DNA of 64,000 bases, taken from contig CM069872.1 in NCBI GenBank assembly GCA_036172665.1, positions 51,632,101 through 51,696,100 of the forward strand, given 5' to 3'. Position numbers and translations under genes: made by a program. Positions 33,501-46,232 of the stretch are shown here, one piece after another; the stretch's first letter is position 1; every line of letters begins with the position of its first letter. The DNA is from Prosopocoilus inquinatus. Taxonomy: Eukaryota > Arthropoda > Insecta > Coleoptera > Lucanidae. The notes below the pieces were generated by a model. That model was not told where the DNA came from. It searched no databases and worked only from the letters and a program-made list of their open reading frames with translations.

Positions 33501-35200
33501 TCTTTCCTAAACCGATTCTCAATCATTTTCAATCCAAATTGATTCCGCTTTTGCTCAACAAGAAATAGCCCTCCAGTTCTTCTTTTCTTGATGTTGAGCT
33601 GCTTTCGTGTAGACCCCCCATAAAGAGCCATAAAAAAGAATGAGAAAGCAAAAGCAAAACTTATTCATTCATCAAGATTTTAATAATCATCTTTTCCGTT
33701 GAGGGGATTGGACAGGGAAACTTCTTCCTCCATGCAGCATCAAACTTTACCTCTTAAAAGATTTTATGGTGTTACAAGTTGCCCTGCGTAAAAGCCTTTT
33801 ACGCGAGAACAGCAATTAAAAGGTGTTTTGTCTAAAATTACTGCCAGATTAGATTTGATCTTCCCACTTACGTTTATACTTAAACTAAATAAAAAATTAA
33901 ATATGCAACACACCCATAATATTTCGGTACCACTTTATTTCAATTACTTTAACTTCTGGTCAATTACCGATACCTGATGGCACGCTGAGAAGTCTGTCTC
34001 GAAGCTAGTCTCCGAAGAAAGTGGATGTGGATTAACAAAACAATTAGGGCGCCGTGGAGTAACCCCAACTGACGCGCGCACTATGGAACCGACTCCCAGG
34101 GATCCATCCACAGCGTGCGCTGGTAACCGAAAATATCCAGGGAATATTCGACAGTTGAATTTTTTTTTGTTTCTTGTTTCTTAATCTCTGCAAGTTGCTT
34201 TCTGAATTTTGCATAATTTAATTTTTCGCGACAAGTAAACCAATAGTGAAAGTTAACTTATTTTTGAAAGTCGATTGCCTATTACTTCTAAATTAATTTT
34301 TATGTTTTATTTTATATAATTATTATTATTGAAATTGATTATTTGATAAATTAATTTTCGGTTTCTAGCAGATGTTGAAATTACATTTTGTTTCCTATTT
34401 TATTTACCGATCAAAATGAACTACTCAGTAAACTAATTCTTATTTCCTTAAATTCTTTTCTTCTGTTTTGTTATTTCTAGATAACCGAACGCCTTTTGTT
34501 TTTCGTCGGTTACAATTTTTCCGATGATAATTTTTCAGCAAATTATTTCAACGAATTGTTTTTTTACTTTCGTTTTCTCTTTTCTAGTTTAATTTTTTAA
34601 CCTACGTTTTCATTGTTTCATTAATTTAAGCTTCTTGATTTAATCGTTCAACTCAAATTGTCTTCAAACCGTATTGAAGATTCGAGCTGTCTAGATTGAA
34701 GACTTGAAGACACTTTGAATTTGGCGCCACGATGAAGGCAAAAGTGAGTGGCAAAACTGGGCGTTGCCAACGTAATAACCGTTTAATATGTCATCAAAAA
34801 TCTATTTTTTTTTAATGTTTAGTGATTTCCTATTTTTAGTTGAAGCCAAAGCGTCATTTCTTTGTTGTAGAATAAAATATGCAACGGCGACGTCGTCTCT
34901 TAAATGTAATGCGCTTTCAATTCCGTTCGAGATGACAGGAGGCGAAAGCTCGAAATCAAATTTGAAGAAACGAAAATATACATGGGCGTGTATGCACGTT
35001 CGTTAATTAACTCAAATCGAGAAGCCATCGAAGAAAACGCAAACAATCGCATGTGAAAAAAAGTCGTCGCCTTCTTAGGCCTGAGGCGAGACCTGATGAG
35101 TTCGTCTTGGGCCCGAGAATGATCGAGCCTAAGACGACTTTCTAGGTCTCGCCGCCAAACCAGCTCGAGTAAGCGAAAGCTCTCCTCTGCTCAATCCTGA
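33501..35200. other. Intergenic DNA, no gene recognised
   Basis: AT-rich. A short G+C-rich palindrome lies at about 35060-35160 (AAGTCGTC..TTCTTAGGC versus GCCTAAGACGACTT). No exon is seen. Confidence 0.4.
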
Positions 35201-37200
35201 CGAATTTAAAAGAATTAAAAATTGAAATTCGGTGAAAATCGATTCCAACCGTCGCGTCGTCTCAAGGTCAACCCAACCATACTTAAAGTTACCCTAAGTA
35301 AATCCAACTCAATCTGAGAATTTTATAAATAAATGCAAACGTCGTCTCAAGGTTAACCCGACCATACTGAAGTTACCCTAACTAAATCCAACTCAATCTG
35401 AGAATTTTACAAAATAAATACAAATGGTTAAATACAATAAAAATCAAATTCGATTCATGACAAGGTCCAGACCAACCAAAGCAAACAATAAAAATAAAAA
35501 AAAAAAAATTAAAAACAATTAAACTTGAGTCAACCCGTAACGAGGTAAATCTAAAGTCGACCCAAACAAAAAAAAAAAAAACTACAAAATTTCTTAGAAT
35601 TAAGCTCTCAAGGTCGACCCGACCCAATCCCAAGCGTGAAATTAAAAATGAGGAGAAAGAAACACCTCAACGTCAACTTCTATTCAAACCAAGCAAAAAA
35701 TTAAACATTATAGTAAAATCAAATTAAATATTCAGCGAAGAAAAAGTTCAAGGTCAATCCAAGCATGAAAAAGCATTGAAAGAAAACAGAAGCAAAAAAA
35801 AATAAAACTAAACATTATGTAAAAACAAATTTCAAGGCCAACCTCTATTCAAAACGAAGCCAAAAAATTGAAAATTAGGAAAAATAAATAATAGTAAAAA
35901 AAACCTGAAAATTAAAACTACTTCAATTAAGATTTAAAAAAAATCAAAGTCACTACAATCCTGACATTAAAAATTAGAATAAAAGTTAAAAAAAAAAACT
36001 GATATTTTAAACCAAACTTTCAGTTAGATATAAACATTTCAAGGTCAACTTAATCCAAGCAAGCAATTAAAAATGAGATTTTAAAAATCAATGCAAATGG
36101 GGCCTAGCTCACCCGAACCCAAAAGAAAAGTTAACAATTAGAAGAAAATAAAAGTAAAAAATTTAAAAATAAACATTAAGTAAAAAAAAATTTAAGGCCA
36201 ACCCAAAAGAAAGAATTCAAAATGTGAAAGATTTTAAAAATCAAAGTGAAAATTGGGCAAAACCCATCTCAAAGTTAACCTGCGTTCAAACCGATGCAAG
36301 ATTTTAAAAATATAGAAAAATAATATCATAGTAAGAAGAATCTGAAAATTAAAACCAAAAAAGGAAAGTTCAAGGTTAAGCCAGGCATGAAATTAAAAGT
36401 TAGAGAAAAATGAAAGCAAAGAAACTTAAGAGATTAAAACTTTCAGTCGTATAAAATTTTCAACGTCGACCTAACTCAGCGAACATTAAACTTAAACAAA
36501 ACAAAAATTCAAGGTCAACACAAAAGTATGAACTTAAAAATTAGAATAAAATAAAAATGAAGAAACTAAAAATTAAAACCAAATTTTCAGTCAAATAAAA
36601 ATGTCAAATGTCAAGGTTAACCTGAGCCAAGCAAGCAATTGAAAATAAGAGAGATTTTAGAAATCTATGGGAATGAGGCCTGGCCCACCTCAACCCAAGG
36701 GAAAATTTAAAATTTGAAAATTAAGTAAAAAGAAATTTCAAGGCCAACCAAAGCAAGAAATTGAAAATATGAAAGTATTAAATCAAGGTAAATATTTATG
36801 CAAAACCCACCTCAAGGTCAACCTGCGTTCAAACCGATGCAAGATTTTTTAAAGTACAGAAAAAAATATCTAATAGTAAAAAGAATCGGAAAATTAAGAC
36901 CAAGCGTTCGGTTAAAAAAAAAAGAAGTTCAAGGTCAAGCCAAGCATTAAATTGAAAGAAAAAAAATAAAAGCAACGAAACTTAGGAGAACAATAAATTT
37001 GGATTTGACTCCTAACCACAATATGTTTTTTTTTAAACTATTAGTTTTAGTTTAAAAAAAAAAAACATATTGTGGTTAGGAGTCAAATCCAAATTTATTG
37101 TTAGACAAGCCACAGTCTCCAATACATTAAACAGAAACTTAGGAGGTTAAAACTTTCAGACAGATAAAATTTTCAAGGTCAATCTAACCCACTAAACGTT
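35200..37200. repeat. Degenerate ~200-bp array (CAAGGTCAACC)
   Basis: The motif TTCAAGGTCAACC/TCAAGGTTAACC recurs irregularly (e.g. near 35266, 35348, 35611, 35749, 36032, 36271, 36371, 36616, 36814, 36930), with A-rich filler. Longer units such as AACCTGCGTTCAAACCGATG occur at about 36280 and 36819. There is no coding potential. Confidence 0.75.
36989..37133. mobile_element. 145-bp hairpin insertion with 12-bp target duplication
   Basis: Inserted into the array and flanked on both sides by GAAACTTAGGAG (36977-36988 and 37134-37145). It consists of an inverted repeat, AACAATAAATTTGGATTTGA and onward to CATATTGTGGTT, in two perfect arms of about 45 bp, plus a 30-bp tail. The 12-bp duplication and lack of coding suggest mobilisation in trans. 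Confidence 0.7.
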
Positions 37201-38021
37201 TAATTTTATTTCCACGGACACTTCGTGAAATTGATTTAAATGTAATTTTTTTTTTTTTTTTTTAGTGAGTAACTCTATGGTAAGTTTACATAACCTCAAA
37301 TATCTTCTTCAATAAACGTATTCAAAAAAAAGCAAGGTTATGTGAAGTTAGGTTTATCTGATTAATACAGTCTTAGGTATTTTTTATTAGTGTTGTAGCA
37401 CATTATTATTATTTATACTCTTTGAAATTTTTAATTTTTTTTTTCGTTCTTTTTACTTAATGTGAAATTTCTTGGAAATTTCATTGCGTATTCTGTTGAA
37501 ACGTTTCCCTTTAAAAATATTGAAATTTCCACGTTTCTTAAAAAAAAAATGTATATTTTTTTTGGAATTTTCACATCCCTAGTGTCTTAGAGCGAAGTTG
37601 CCAAGTGGCGAGGCGCGTTCAAGAACAACCCAAAAATGGCGAGCGCTAATCCAAGCACAGGATGCGAAGAGCGTGATTGCCTAAAACCAATGAAAAGCGT
37701 CGATTTCAAACAGGGTAAAGACGTCACTTCCGGAACGCAATGTTACCACCTTACTTACGAAGCCAAGCACATACAACAAGTGGCTGCCGGAATGTAACTA
37801 GGAGTTAACCCGTAACAAAGTTTTACGACCAATCTATTGTGAAAATCGTGAGTATACGAAATGAACCCGTCCTTGAGACATGAATACAATTAAGATCAGT
37901 AAATATTAGACGGTTTATAAAGAACTTCTTTGTATTAGTTGTCCAGTAGTGATGAGCAACTCGCGTCGATGACTTATTTTAATGTGTCCGGCAACAGCAA
38001 AGTAAAGCAAGACGTAAAAGA
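37200..38021. other. 5' flank of gene B
   Basis: AT-rich until about 37570; 37600-37870 is less AT-biased with CACTTCCGG-type motifs. No exon is assigned before 38022. Confidence 0.35.
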
Positions 38022-39192
38022 ATGTTTAGTGTATTTTTTTTGTTTATGTGTACGTAGAATGATTCTTTCTAATTTTCTAATTTCTAATTATTTAAATGAT
38101 GATCACGTGTTTCAATCAGGATGTTTTTGGCATATGAAATAGGTGAACAAAAATATTAAAAACAGTTTAGGTCGCGCCGTCGCGCAGCTAATTTTTGGCC
38201 TAAAATTGCCGAGGAGGTCCCAATTGGGGCCGAAATAGCTGTCGAGGGAATGTTTGAAAAATCCACCGCAATCACTTGCAACTAATTTAAAAATAATATG
38301 TAAAGTAACGAAAGTATATAATTAAAAAAATAAATGTTTTAGTAAGTCCCTGGTCAACTATAGTTACTTGTGCACAAGGATGGAAATAATTGAGGAAAAA
38401 AATAAGTTCTCTTCGAAATTTAACTTAATTTTAGATAACCTCAATAATCATTGACTTTTGACCTTTGACTTATGTTATTGGAATGAAACTGGTGAGTAGC
38501 TTTTTCTATTTTTAACTTTCACTTGCAGGTTTCATAAAAATAACTTACCAAGGAAGTATAATTTTTCTAAATCCTGAAACACTTCAGACTTTATCTAGAT
38601 CAACACGACAGCTTGCAGCAGATCAGTAAGTATTAGTTTCTTCTAGTGTAGAGTTACCAAAAGCTGACGTGAATAATTTCTTGTAGTTGTGCTTTGCCTG
38701 ATCACCCTCCAAATGGGAGACTTAAAATCCTTGGGAAGGGAAAAGAACAACCATATTCGGCAAACACCAGTGTCATACCACATACGATTATCGATTTGAA
38801 ATGTGCAAAGGGATACACAACGAAAACTGGAAAACTGTCTCGAGCTATCTGTTATCAGGGTAGATGGACGCCGACGCTTTCAACATTGGGAGGATGTATC
38901 CGTTCGTATTTTTAAATTTAAAGTTTTTTTCCCAATATTACCAAAAAACTGTCTTGTAGGAAGTTGTCCCAAAGTGCAGACAGAACCGGACGGCACCCTA
39001 TTTCACAGGTGTTCTTATGACAGTCGTGATGTTGACTGTGACAATCCCATCGAAGGAATGACGATGCAAATAGTTTGTAAACCCCTTAATGGTTTGATAG
39101 GATCAAGTACCATCGGTACATGTGAGAATGGGTCTTGGAATACCGTGAACATAACGGGGTATACAGGCTGGCGATCTTGCCTTCTAAACTAG
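38022..39192 (+). CDS. Gene B: secreted two-domain sushi-Wonton protein
   Basis: Four exons: 38022-38049, 38529-38625, 38687-38901 and 38960-39192. Spliced length 573 nt, 190 aa. Exon 1 encodes a short hydrophobic start (MFSVFFLFM) directly comparable with the first exons of C and D; this homology is the reason for choosing it. Exon 2 is a linker with no recognised domain. Exon 3 gives a sushi domain (residues about 43-112, CALPDHPPNGRLK start) and exon 4 a six-Cys Wonton-like domain (about 115-186). Splice phases are identical to genes A, C and D. In C and D the exon-4 reading continues through a donor GG|GTTAGT; here the aligned bases are AAACTAGT, so the donor is gone and the TAG ends the protein. 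The product keeps only binding modules, and no protease or Kunitz exon follows before the next array. It may be a functional soluble binder or a decaying copy; the frame itself is intact. Confidence 0.8.
38190..38290. repeat. Dispersed repeat family R, copy 3 (intron 1 of gene B)
   Basis: Contains CCCAATTGGGGCCGAAATAG, then CTGTCGAGGGAATG and a CCACCGCAATCACTTGCAAC end. This is a diverged, inverted member of the family. Confidence 0.45.
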
Positions 39193-39400
39193 TCAGTCTA
39201 ATCAGTTGTTTAAAACGAAAAAGAACAAAAGTCGAATCTTTATGAGCTTTTCAAAAAATCGCTATTAAATATTAATTGTATTTTTGCTTTATTAGAAATG
39301 TCATTAATGTACATGTGTATAAAATGTATTATTTTCAGACAAAATTGTGTTTGGAATAGAAAAATAAAATAAAATAAAATAAAAAGACTTCGCACTTTTC
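39193..39400 (+). terminator. Gene B 3' region with AATAAA signals
   Basis: A tandem (AATAA)n-like run at about 39360-39383 supplies several AATAAA signals ~170 bp after the stop. Confidence 0.4.
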
Positions 39401-39439
39401 ATTTCGATACACCTTACTTGATTCTTTTTCTTTTACAGT

Positions 39440-42400
39440 CGATTATTTTCTGAAGAAAGCAGGAAAGAAAACAAATGACGACTAATTATTCGCGGAGGAA
39501 AGAGAAGGCGCGAAAGAAAACTCGACGGACTAATTTCGAAAAGAAAAAGAAAAAAAACAAATGCCGATCGTAAATTTCACCACGGAAAACCGCAAAGAAA
39601 TACGAAAGGAAACGAAATAATTTCGGCAGATTCTTAAAAAAAAAAACCAATTTTATTCGTTCAAAAAACGACGACGCCGACGTCTTCTTTTGAACAATAA
39701 CGACAACGGCGCACAAAAGAAAAAGAAAATCAGAAAGTGAGAGAAATATTCGAAGATGAAAACAAATGACGACGTCTTCTTTTGAACAATAACGACAACA
39801 GCGCACAAAAAAAATTCAGGAAGTGACAGAAAACGTCATTCTTGTAATCAATTAAATTTTATGGACTAATTTCGAAAAGAAAAAAAAAAACAAATGCCAA
39901 TCGTAAATTTCACCACGGAAAACCACAAAGAAATACGAAAGGAAATGAAATAGTTTCGGCAGATTCTTAAAAAAAAAAATTATTAATTCAAAAAACGACG
40001 ACGTCTTCTTTTGAACAATAACGGCAACAGCGCACAAAAAAAAATTCAGAAAGTGACAGAAATATTCGAAGATGAAAACAAATGACGATCGCAAGAAGAC
40101 GTTCAAAAAGGAACGGAAATGTTCGAGAACGAACTTCAAACTTAACAACGTTGATTCATAAACAAGCGCCATCTCTCCTCAACGCGATTTGTAACGTCGA
40201 AATCAAGGAAACGTTCAAAAAGGGACGGAAATTTTCGAGAACGAACTTCAAACTTAACAACAACATTAATTCACAAACAAGTGACAATCGCATAACTTCT
40301 TATTTCAGTTTCTTTTTCTTATTTTTCCTGTTGTCATTAAGCGCCATCTCTTTCCAATACGATTTGTAAAGTTAAAATCGTTTTTCTTTTCTCTAAGAAA
40401 CATACAAACGCCGAAATTTGATGAGTTGGCAATACTGCTTCTGATTGCTGCAGCAAAGTGCAAGGTTAGGTTCTTTTAATATTTTTATTTCGTTTGTTTT
40501 AACAGTTAATTGCAGATTATTATTTTTTTTTAATAAATTAGCCTATGTAGGGTATGTTAATTTCGAAAAGAAAAAGAAAAAAAAACAAATGCCGATCGTA
40601 AATTTAACTACGGAAAACCACAAAGAAATACGAAAGGAAACGAAATAATTTCGGCAGATTCTTAAAGAAAAAATTTTATTAATTCAAAAAACGACGACGT
40701 CTTCTTTTAAACAATAACGGCAACAGCGCACAAAAAAAATTCAGAAAGTGACAGAAGTATTCGAAGATGAAAACAAATGACGATCGCAAGGAGACGTTCA
40801 AAAAGGAACGGAGATGTTCGAGAACGAACTTTAAACTTAACAACGTTAATTCATAAACAAGCGCCATCTCTCCTCAACACGATTTGTAACGTCGAAATCA
40901 AGGAAACGTTCAAAAAGGGACGGAAATTTTCAAGAACGAACTTCAAACTTAACAACATTAAGTCATAAACAAGTGACAATCGCATAACTTCTTATTTCAG
41001 TTTCTTTCTCTTATTTTTCCTGTTGTTATTAAGCACCATCTCTTTCCAATACGATTTGTAAAATCAAAATCGTTTTTCTTTTTTTTCTAAAAAAACATAC
41101 AAACGTCAAAATTTGATGAGTTGGCGATACTGCTTCAGATTGCTGCAGCAAAGTGCAAGGTTAGGTTATTTTAATATTTTTATTTCGTTTGTTTTAACAG
41201 TTAATTGCAGATTATTATTTTTTCTTTTTTAAATAAATTAGCCCATGTTTTCTGTTTGTAATCATGTTTTTAACTTTATCTTTCCATTTCAAATTTGCCT
41301 GATTGATTTAGGGAACTCTAGGGAAATAGTGCAATGCCGAAGAGGGCATTTTTGATTGAGTTGATTGGCAACACTGCGCGACCGTAAATTATTTGAAACT
41401 GTCACTGTCAGTTATGTTTAAAACACAAAGGCCGCATTCTCATCTCAAGATTAAATTAAAATCGTCTCGAATTAAAGTTGTTGTGATTAAAATAAACAAT
41501 AAGCGAGATACCTACCTGGTTTTATGCCACTTTTATGTAGAAGAGAAAGATAAATGAGCGTCGCCGTCATTCTCGTAATCGATTAAATTTGATGGACTAA
41601 TTTCGAAAAGAAAAAGAAATGCCGATCGTAAATTTCACCACGGAAAACTACAAAGAAACACGAAAGGAAACGAAATAATTTCGGCAGATTCTTAAAAAAA
41701 AAAACAAATTTTATTAATTCAAAAAACGACGACGACGTCTTCTTTTGAACAATAACGGCAACAGCGCACAAAAAAAATTCAGAAAGTGACAGAAATATTC
41801 GAAGATGAAAACAAATGACGATCGCAAGGAGACGTTCAAAATGGAACGGAAATGTTCAAGAACGAACTTCAAACTTAACAACGTTAATTCATAAACAAGC
41901 GCCATCTGTCCTCAATACGATTTGTAACGTCGAAATCAAGGAAACGTTCAAAAAGGGACGGAAATTTTCGAGAACAAACTTCAAACTTAACAACATTAAG
42001 TCATAAACAAGTGACAATAGCATAACTTCTTATTTTTCTTATTTTTCCTGTTGTTATTAAGCGCCATCTCTTTTCAATACGATTTGTAAAGTCAAAATCG
42101 TTTTTCTTTTCTCTAAAAAACACACAAACGTCGAAATTTAATGAGTTGGCAATACTGCTTCTGATTACTGCAGCAAAGTACAAGGTTAGGTTATTTTAAT
42201 ATTTTTATTTCGTTTGTTTTTAATTGCAGATTTTTTTTTTTTTAATAAATTAGCCTATGTAGGGTATGCAAATAAATTTTGTGTTGTTTTTTTTTGTAAT
42301 CATGTTTTTAACTTTATCTTCCCATTTCAAATTTGCCTGATTAATTTAGGGAACTCTAGGAAAATAGTGCAATGCCGAAGAGGGAATTCTTGATCGAGTT

Positions 42401-44720
42401 GATTGGCATCACTGCGCGACCGTAAATTATTTGAAACTGTCACTGTCAGTTATGTTTAAAACACAAAGGCCGCATTCTCATCTCATGATTAAATTAAAAT
42501 CGCCTCGAATTAAAGTCGTTGTGATTAAAATAAACAATAAGCGAGATACCTACGTGGTTTTATGACACTTTTATGAAGAAGAGAAAGATAAATGACCGTC
42601 GCCGTCATTCTTGTAATCAATTAAATTTGATGGACTAATTTCGAAAAGAAAAAAAAACAAATGCCGATCGTAAATTTCACCACGGAAAACCACCAAGAAA
42701 TACAAGAGGAAAGGAAATAATTTCGGCAGATTCTTAAAAAAAAAAAAATTATTGATTCAAAAAACGACGACGTCTTCTTTTGAACAATAACGGCAACGGC
42801 GCACAAAAAAATCAGAAAGTGACAGAAATATTCGAACTAAAATAGTAATAATAATATAATAAATATAATATAATATAATAAAATAGTAATAATAATATTC
42901 GAAGATGAAAACAAATGACGATCGCAAGGAAACGTTCAAAAGGAAACGGAATTGTTCGAGAACGAACTTCAAACTTAACAACGTAAATTCATAAACAAGC
43001 GCCATCTCTCCTCGATACGATTTGTAACGTCGAAATCAAGAAAACGTTCAAAAAGGAACGGAAATTTTCGGGAACGAACTTCAAACTTAACAACATTAAT
43101 TCATAAACAAGTGACAATCGCATAACTTCTTATTTTTCTTATTTTTCCTGTTGTTATTAAGCGCCATCTCTTTCCAATACGATTTGTAAAGTCAAAATCG
43201 TTTTTCTTTTCTCTAAAAAACACACAAACGTCGAAATTTAATGAGTTGGCAATACTGCTTCTGATTACTGCAGCAAAGTACAAGGTTAGGTTATTTTAAT
43301 ATTTTTATTTCGTTTGTTTTTAATTGCAGATTTTTTTTTTTTAATAAATTAGCCTATGTAGGGTATGCAAATAAATTTTGTGTTGTTTTTTTTTTGTAAT
43401 CATGTTTTTAACTTTATCTTCCCATTTCAAATTTGCCTGATTGATTTAGGGAACTCTAGGAAAATAGTGCAATGCCGAAGAGGGCATTTTTGATCGAGTT
43501 GATTGGCAACACTGCGCGACCGTAAATTATTTGAAACTGTCACTGTCAATTATGTTTAAAACACAAAGGCCGTATTCTCATCTCATGATTAAATTAAAAT
43601 CGTCTCGAATTAAAGTTGTTGTGATTAAAATAAACAATAAGCGAGATACCTACCTGGTTTTATGCCACTTTTATGAAGAAGAGAAAGATAAATGAGCGTC
43701 GCCGTCATTCTCGTAATCGATTAAATTTGATGGACTAATTTCGAAAAGAAAAAGAAATGCCGATCGTAAATTTCACCACGGAAAACCACAAAGAAATACG
43801 AAAGGAAACGAAATAATTTCGGCAGATTCTTAAAAAAAAAAACAAATTTTATTAATTCAAAAAACGACGACGACGTCTTCTTTTGAACAGTAACGGCAAC
43901 AGCGCACAAAAAAAATTCAGAAAGTGACAGAAATAATCGAAGATGAAAACAAATGACGATCGCAAGGAGACGTTCAAAATGGAACGGAAATGTTCAAGAA
44001 CGAACTTCAAACTTAACAACGTAAATTCATAAACAAGCGCCATCTCTCCTCGATACGATTTGTAACGTCGAAATCAAGAAAACGTTCAAAAAGCGAAGGA
44101 AATTTTCGAGAACGAACTTCAAACTTAACAACATTAATTCATAAACAAGTGACAAACGCATAACTTCTTATTTTTCTTATTTTTCCTGTTGTTATTAAGC
44201 GCCATCTCTTTCCAGTACGATTTGTAAAGTCAAAATCGTTTTTCTTTTCTCTAAAAAACATACAAACGTCGAAATTTGATGAGTTGGCAATACTGCTTCT
44301 GATTGCTGCTGCAAAGTGCAAGGTTAGGTTATTTTAATATTTTTATTTCGTTTGTTTTAACAGTTAATTGCAGATTATTTTCTTTTTAATAAATTAGCCT
44401 ATGTAGGGTATGCAAATAAATTTTGTATTGTTTTTTTTTTGTAATCATGTTTTTAACTTTATCTTCCCATTTCAAATTTACCTGTTTAATTTAGGGAACT
44501 CTAGGAAAATACTGCAATGCCGAAAAGGGAATTTTTGATCGAGTTGATTGGCAATACTGTGCGACCGTAAATTATTTGAAACTGTCAGTTATGTTTAAAA
44601 CATAAAGGCCGTATTCTCATGTCATGATTAAATTAAAATCGTCTCGAATTAAACTTGTGATTAAAATAAACAATAAACGAGATACCTACCTGATTTTATG
44701 CCACTTTTATTAAGAAGAGA
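39440..44720. repeat. ~1.05-kb tandem array between genes B and C
   Basis: The landmark CTAATTTCGAAAAGAAAAAG, with CCGATCGTAAATTTCACCAC nearby, recurs near 39531, 39870, 40559, 41597, 42636 and 43735. CAAGGTTAGGTTATTTTAAT recurs near 41153, 42180, 43279 and 44317. The mature period is 1035-1100 bp, with shorter, deleted units at the left. Each unit has two GCGCCATCTCT boxes and ends with the same ~100 bp (GGCCGCATTCTCATCTCA...) that forms the left end of the MITE at 44600. One unit (42836-42900) carries an AT microsatellite expansion. Minus-strand open frames are phenylalanine-rich translations of A-rich DNA, not genes. Confidence 0.92.
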
Positions 44721-44995
44721 AAGATTAATGAACGATTCTCTTAGGTTTGTAGAAGCGATTTATGGGCCGATTAGTTTAACTAATGATTAGAATGTGACAT
44801 AGTAAGCAGTATAACATAACGTATGTCACAATCTAATCCTTAGTTAAATTAATCGGCCCATAAATTGCTTCCAGAAACCGGGCCTTAATCAATTAAATTG
44901 ACACCAAACTACATGTACCGTTTCCTGTTTATTTTAATTACAACTTTAGTTAGAGATAACTTTAATCAAGAGATGAGAATACGGGCCACTGTCTG
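44603..44995. mobile_element. Palindromic MITE at the array edge (GGCCCGTATTCTCAT ends)
   Basis: The outer ends AAGGCCGTATTCTCAT and ATGAGAATACGGGCC are inverted copies. A second, inner palindrome (about 44749-44875) carries ATGGGCCGATTAGTTTAACT and its complement around TATGTCAC. The left ~100 bp equal the tail of each array unit, suggesting the array grew from a MITE-containing segment. Confidence 0.65.
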
Positions 44996-44999
44996 TGCA

Positions 45000-46100
45000 A
45001 TTGTCATAATTTGAAAATCAAAGGCAAACGTTATTTTCTACGATAGGCAACATTGAATACTTTTTAGTGGAAATTTCCCCTGAACGATTTGACTTTGTGA
45101 CCAGTGATCTGTATTCTACATTGTTTTTTTTTTCAAGCAGTTCTCCCTTGCTGAATTTTTTGTCATATATTAATTCAACCTGTTAATGACTATTACAGAA
45201 TTGATTTTTTTACCTTACAGTTGCATGCCAGCCAATCGTGTAAGATGTGTTGCCTATACGAACATATCATGGTATAGGCTAAAAAGCCATTCGTGTAAGA
45301 TGTGTTGCCTATACGAACAGATCAATGGCCTCGATTTTTAAAACCTCATTCTTGTAATAAATTATAGGAGTACAATTTGAAAAGGAATTGAACAAACATT
45401 TCGCATTCATTCCAATCTAAAAATTACAGTCAATCGACGAAGAGCAAACACATAAGTAGGCTAATGGGGCTATATTCTTTTGCCGTAAAAAAAAAACAAT
45501 ATAAAACCCTTTATGGATAAGTTCTTTTTTAAGTTAAGTGGCACTTTGCAGATTACCATGCAAATAAAAAAGAGTTTACAATTTGTTTTTTTTTTTTTGG
45601 GGGCAATAAGTTTTGCTGTGCACATTGAAACTGTAATTACAAAAATATAAAACAGAATAATATTGCTCTCAAAAGAAGCAAAACGAATGGCAGAGGCTAG
45701 ACATCAAAAGAATATTCAAGAACTAAAAGCACGTTTACAATTATTTATTATTATTAATTAGTGAAACCGTTTTGCTGAAAAAATATATTTCTTGAATGTC
45801 GTTATTAAAATGTGTCTACAGGTTTCGCCTCTCAAAGTATACATCTGCAAGATAATTATTGAATTGTGTGTCACGTTCTGCATTTTAGATTACAGTATCA
45901 CAATCGGCAGGACATGGAAGACATAAATTGAAACTCCTTTGTGCAATAATTAGCAAATACATCGTGAACGATCGTCTGTGCTTGCTTGCATTGGCTCAAC
46001 CGGTATACACCAAAAACATTTTCTTTTTTTCGTTTAAATTAAATCTATCGATTATACCTGCCCTTGAACTGCGGTAACGCGCTACTTCCACGGACAAATA
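45000..46100. other. Intergenic DNA upstream of gene C
   Basis: AT-rich. A direct repeat, CGTGTAAGATGTGTTGCCTA, lies at about 45237 and 45294, each followed by TACGAACA. No exon is seen. Confidence 0.4.
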
Positions 46101-46103
46101 AAC

Positions 46104-46232
46104 TATAAAGCGATTGCAAACCTGGTTAGTAGACCAGTAGAATCAGTAGCACTGAACAAGATGTACAATAATTATGATTGTGGTTTGTAAATAGATGTGT
46201 GTGAGCAAGCAAACGAAACCGGTGGATGTACC
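46104..46232 (+). promoter_or_regulatory. Candidate promoter and leader of gene C
   Basis: TATAAA at 46104-46109, then CCAGTAG (about 46133) and TCAGTAGC (46143) as possible initiators. The leader around ATCAGTAGCACTGAA and GCAAGCAAACGAAAC is clearly homologous to that of gene D (61365-61445), so the promoter region was duplicated with the gene. Confidence 0.45.

Noticed and set aside
35085..35130. CCTGATGAG followed by a GAGAATGA-like segment, considered as a hammerhead ribozyme core
   Set aside because: The required CGAAA after stem II is missing and the helices do not pair correctly. The local palindrome explains the base pairing.
38484..38493. ATG AAA CTG with GTGAGT donor as first exon of gene B
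   Set aside because: It gives phase 0, which puts a stop at the third codon of exon 2. The phase-1 exon at 38022-38049 matches the paralogs and keeps the frame open.
39486..44321. Series of ~60-105-codon phenylalanine-rich minus-strand frames with hydrophobic runs
   Set aside because: They repeat once per ~1.05-kb array unit and arise from A-rich plus-strand DNA read in reverse. Codon content follows composition, with no conserved start or domain.
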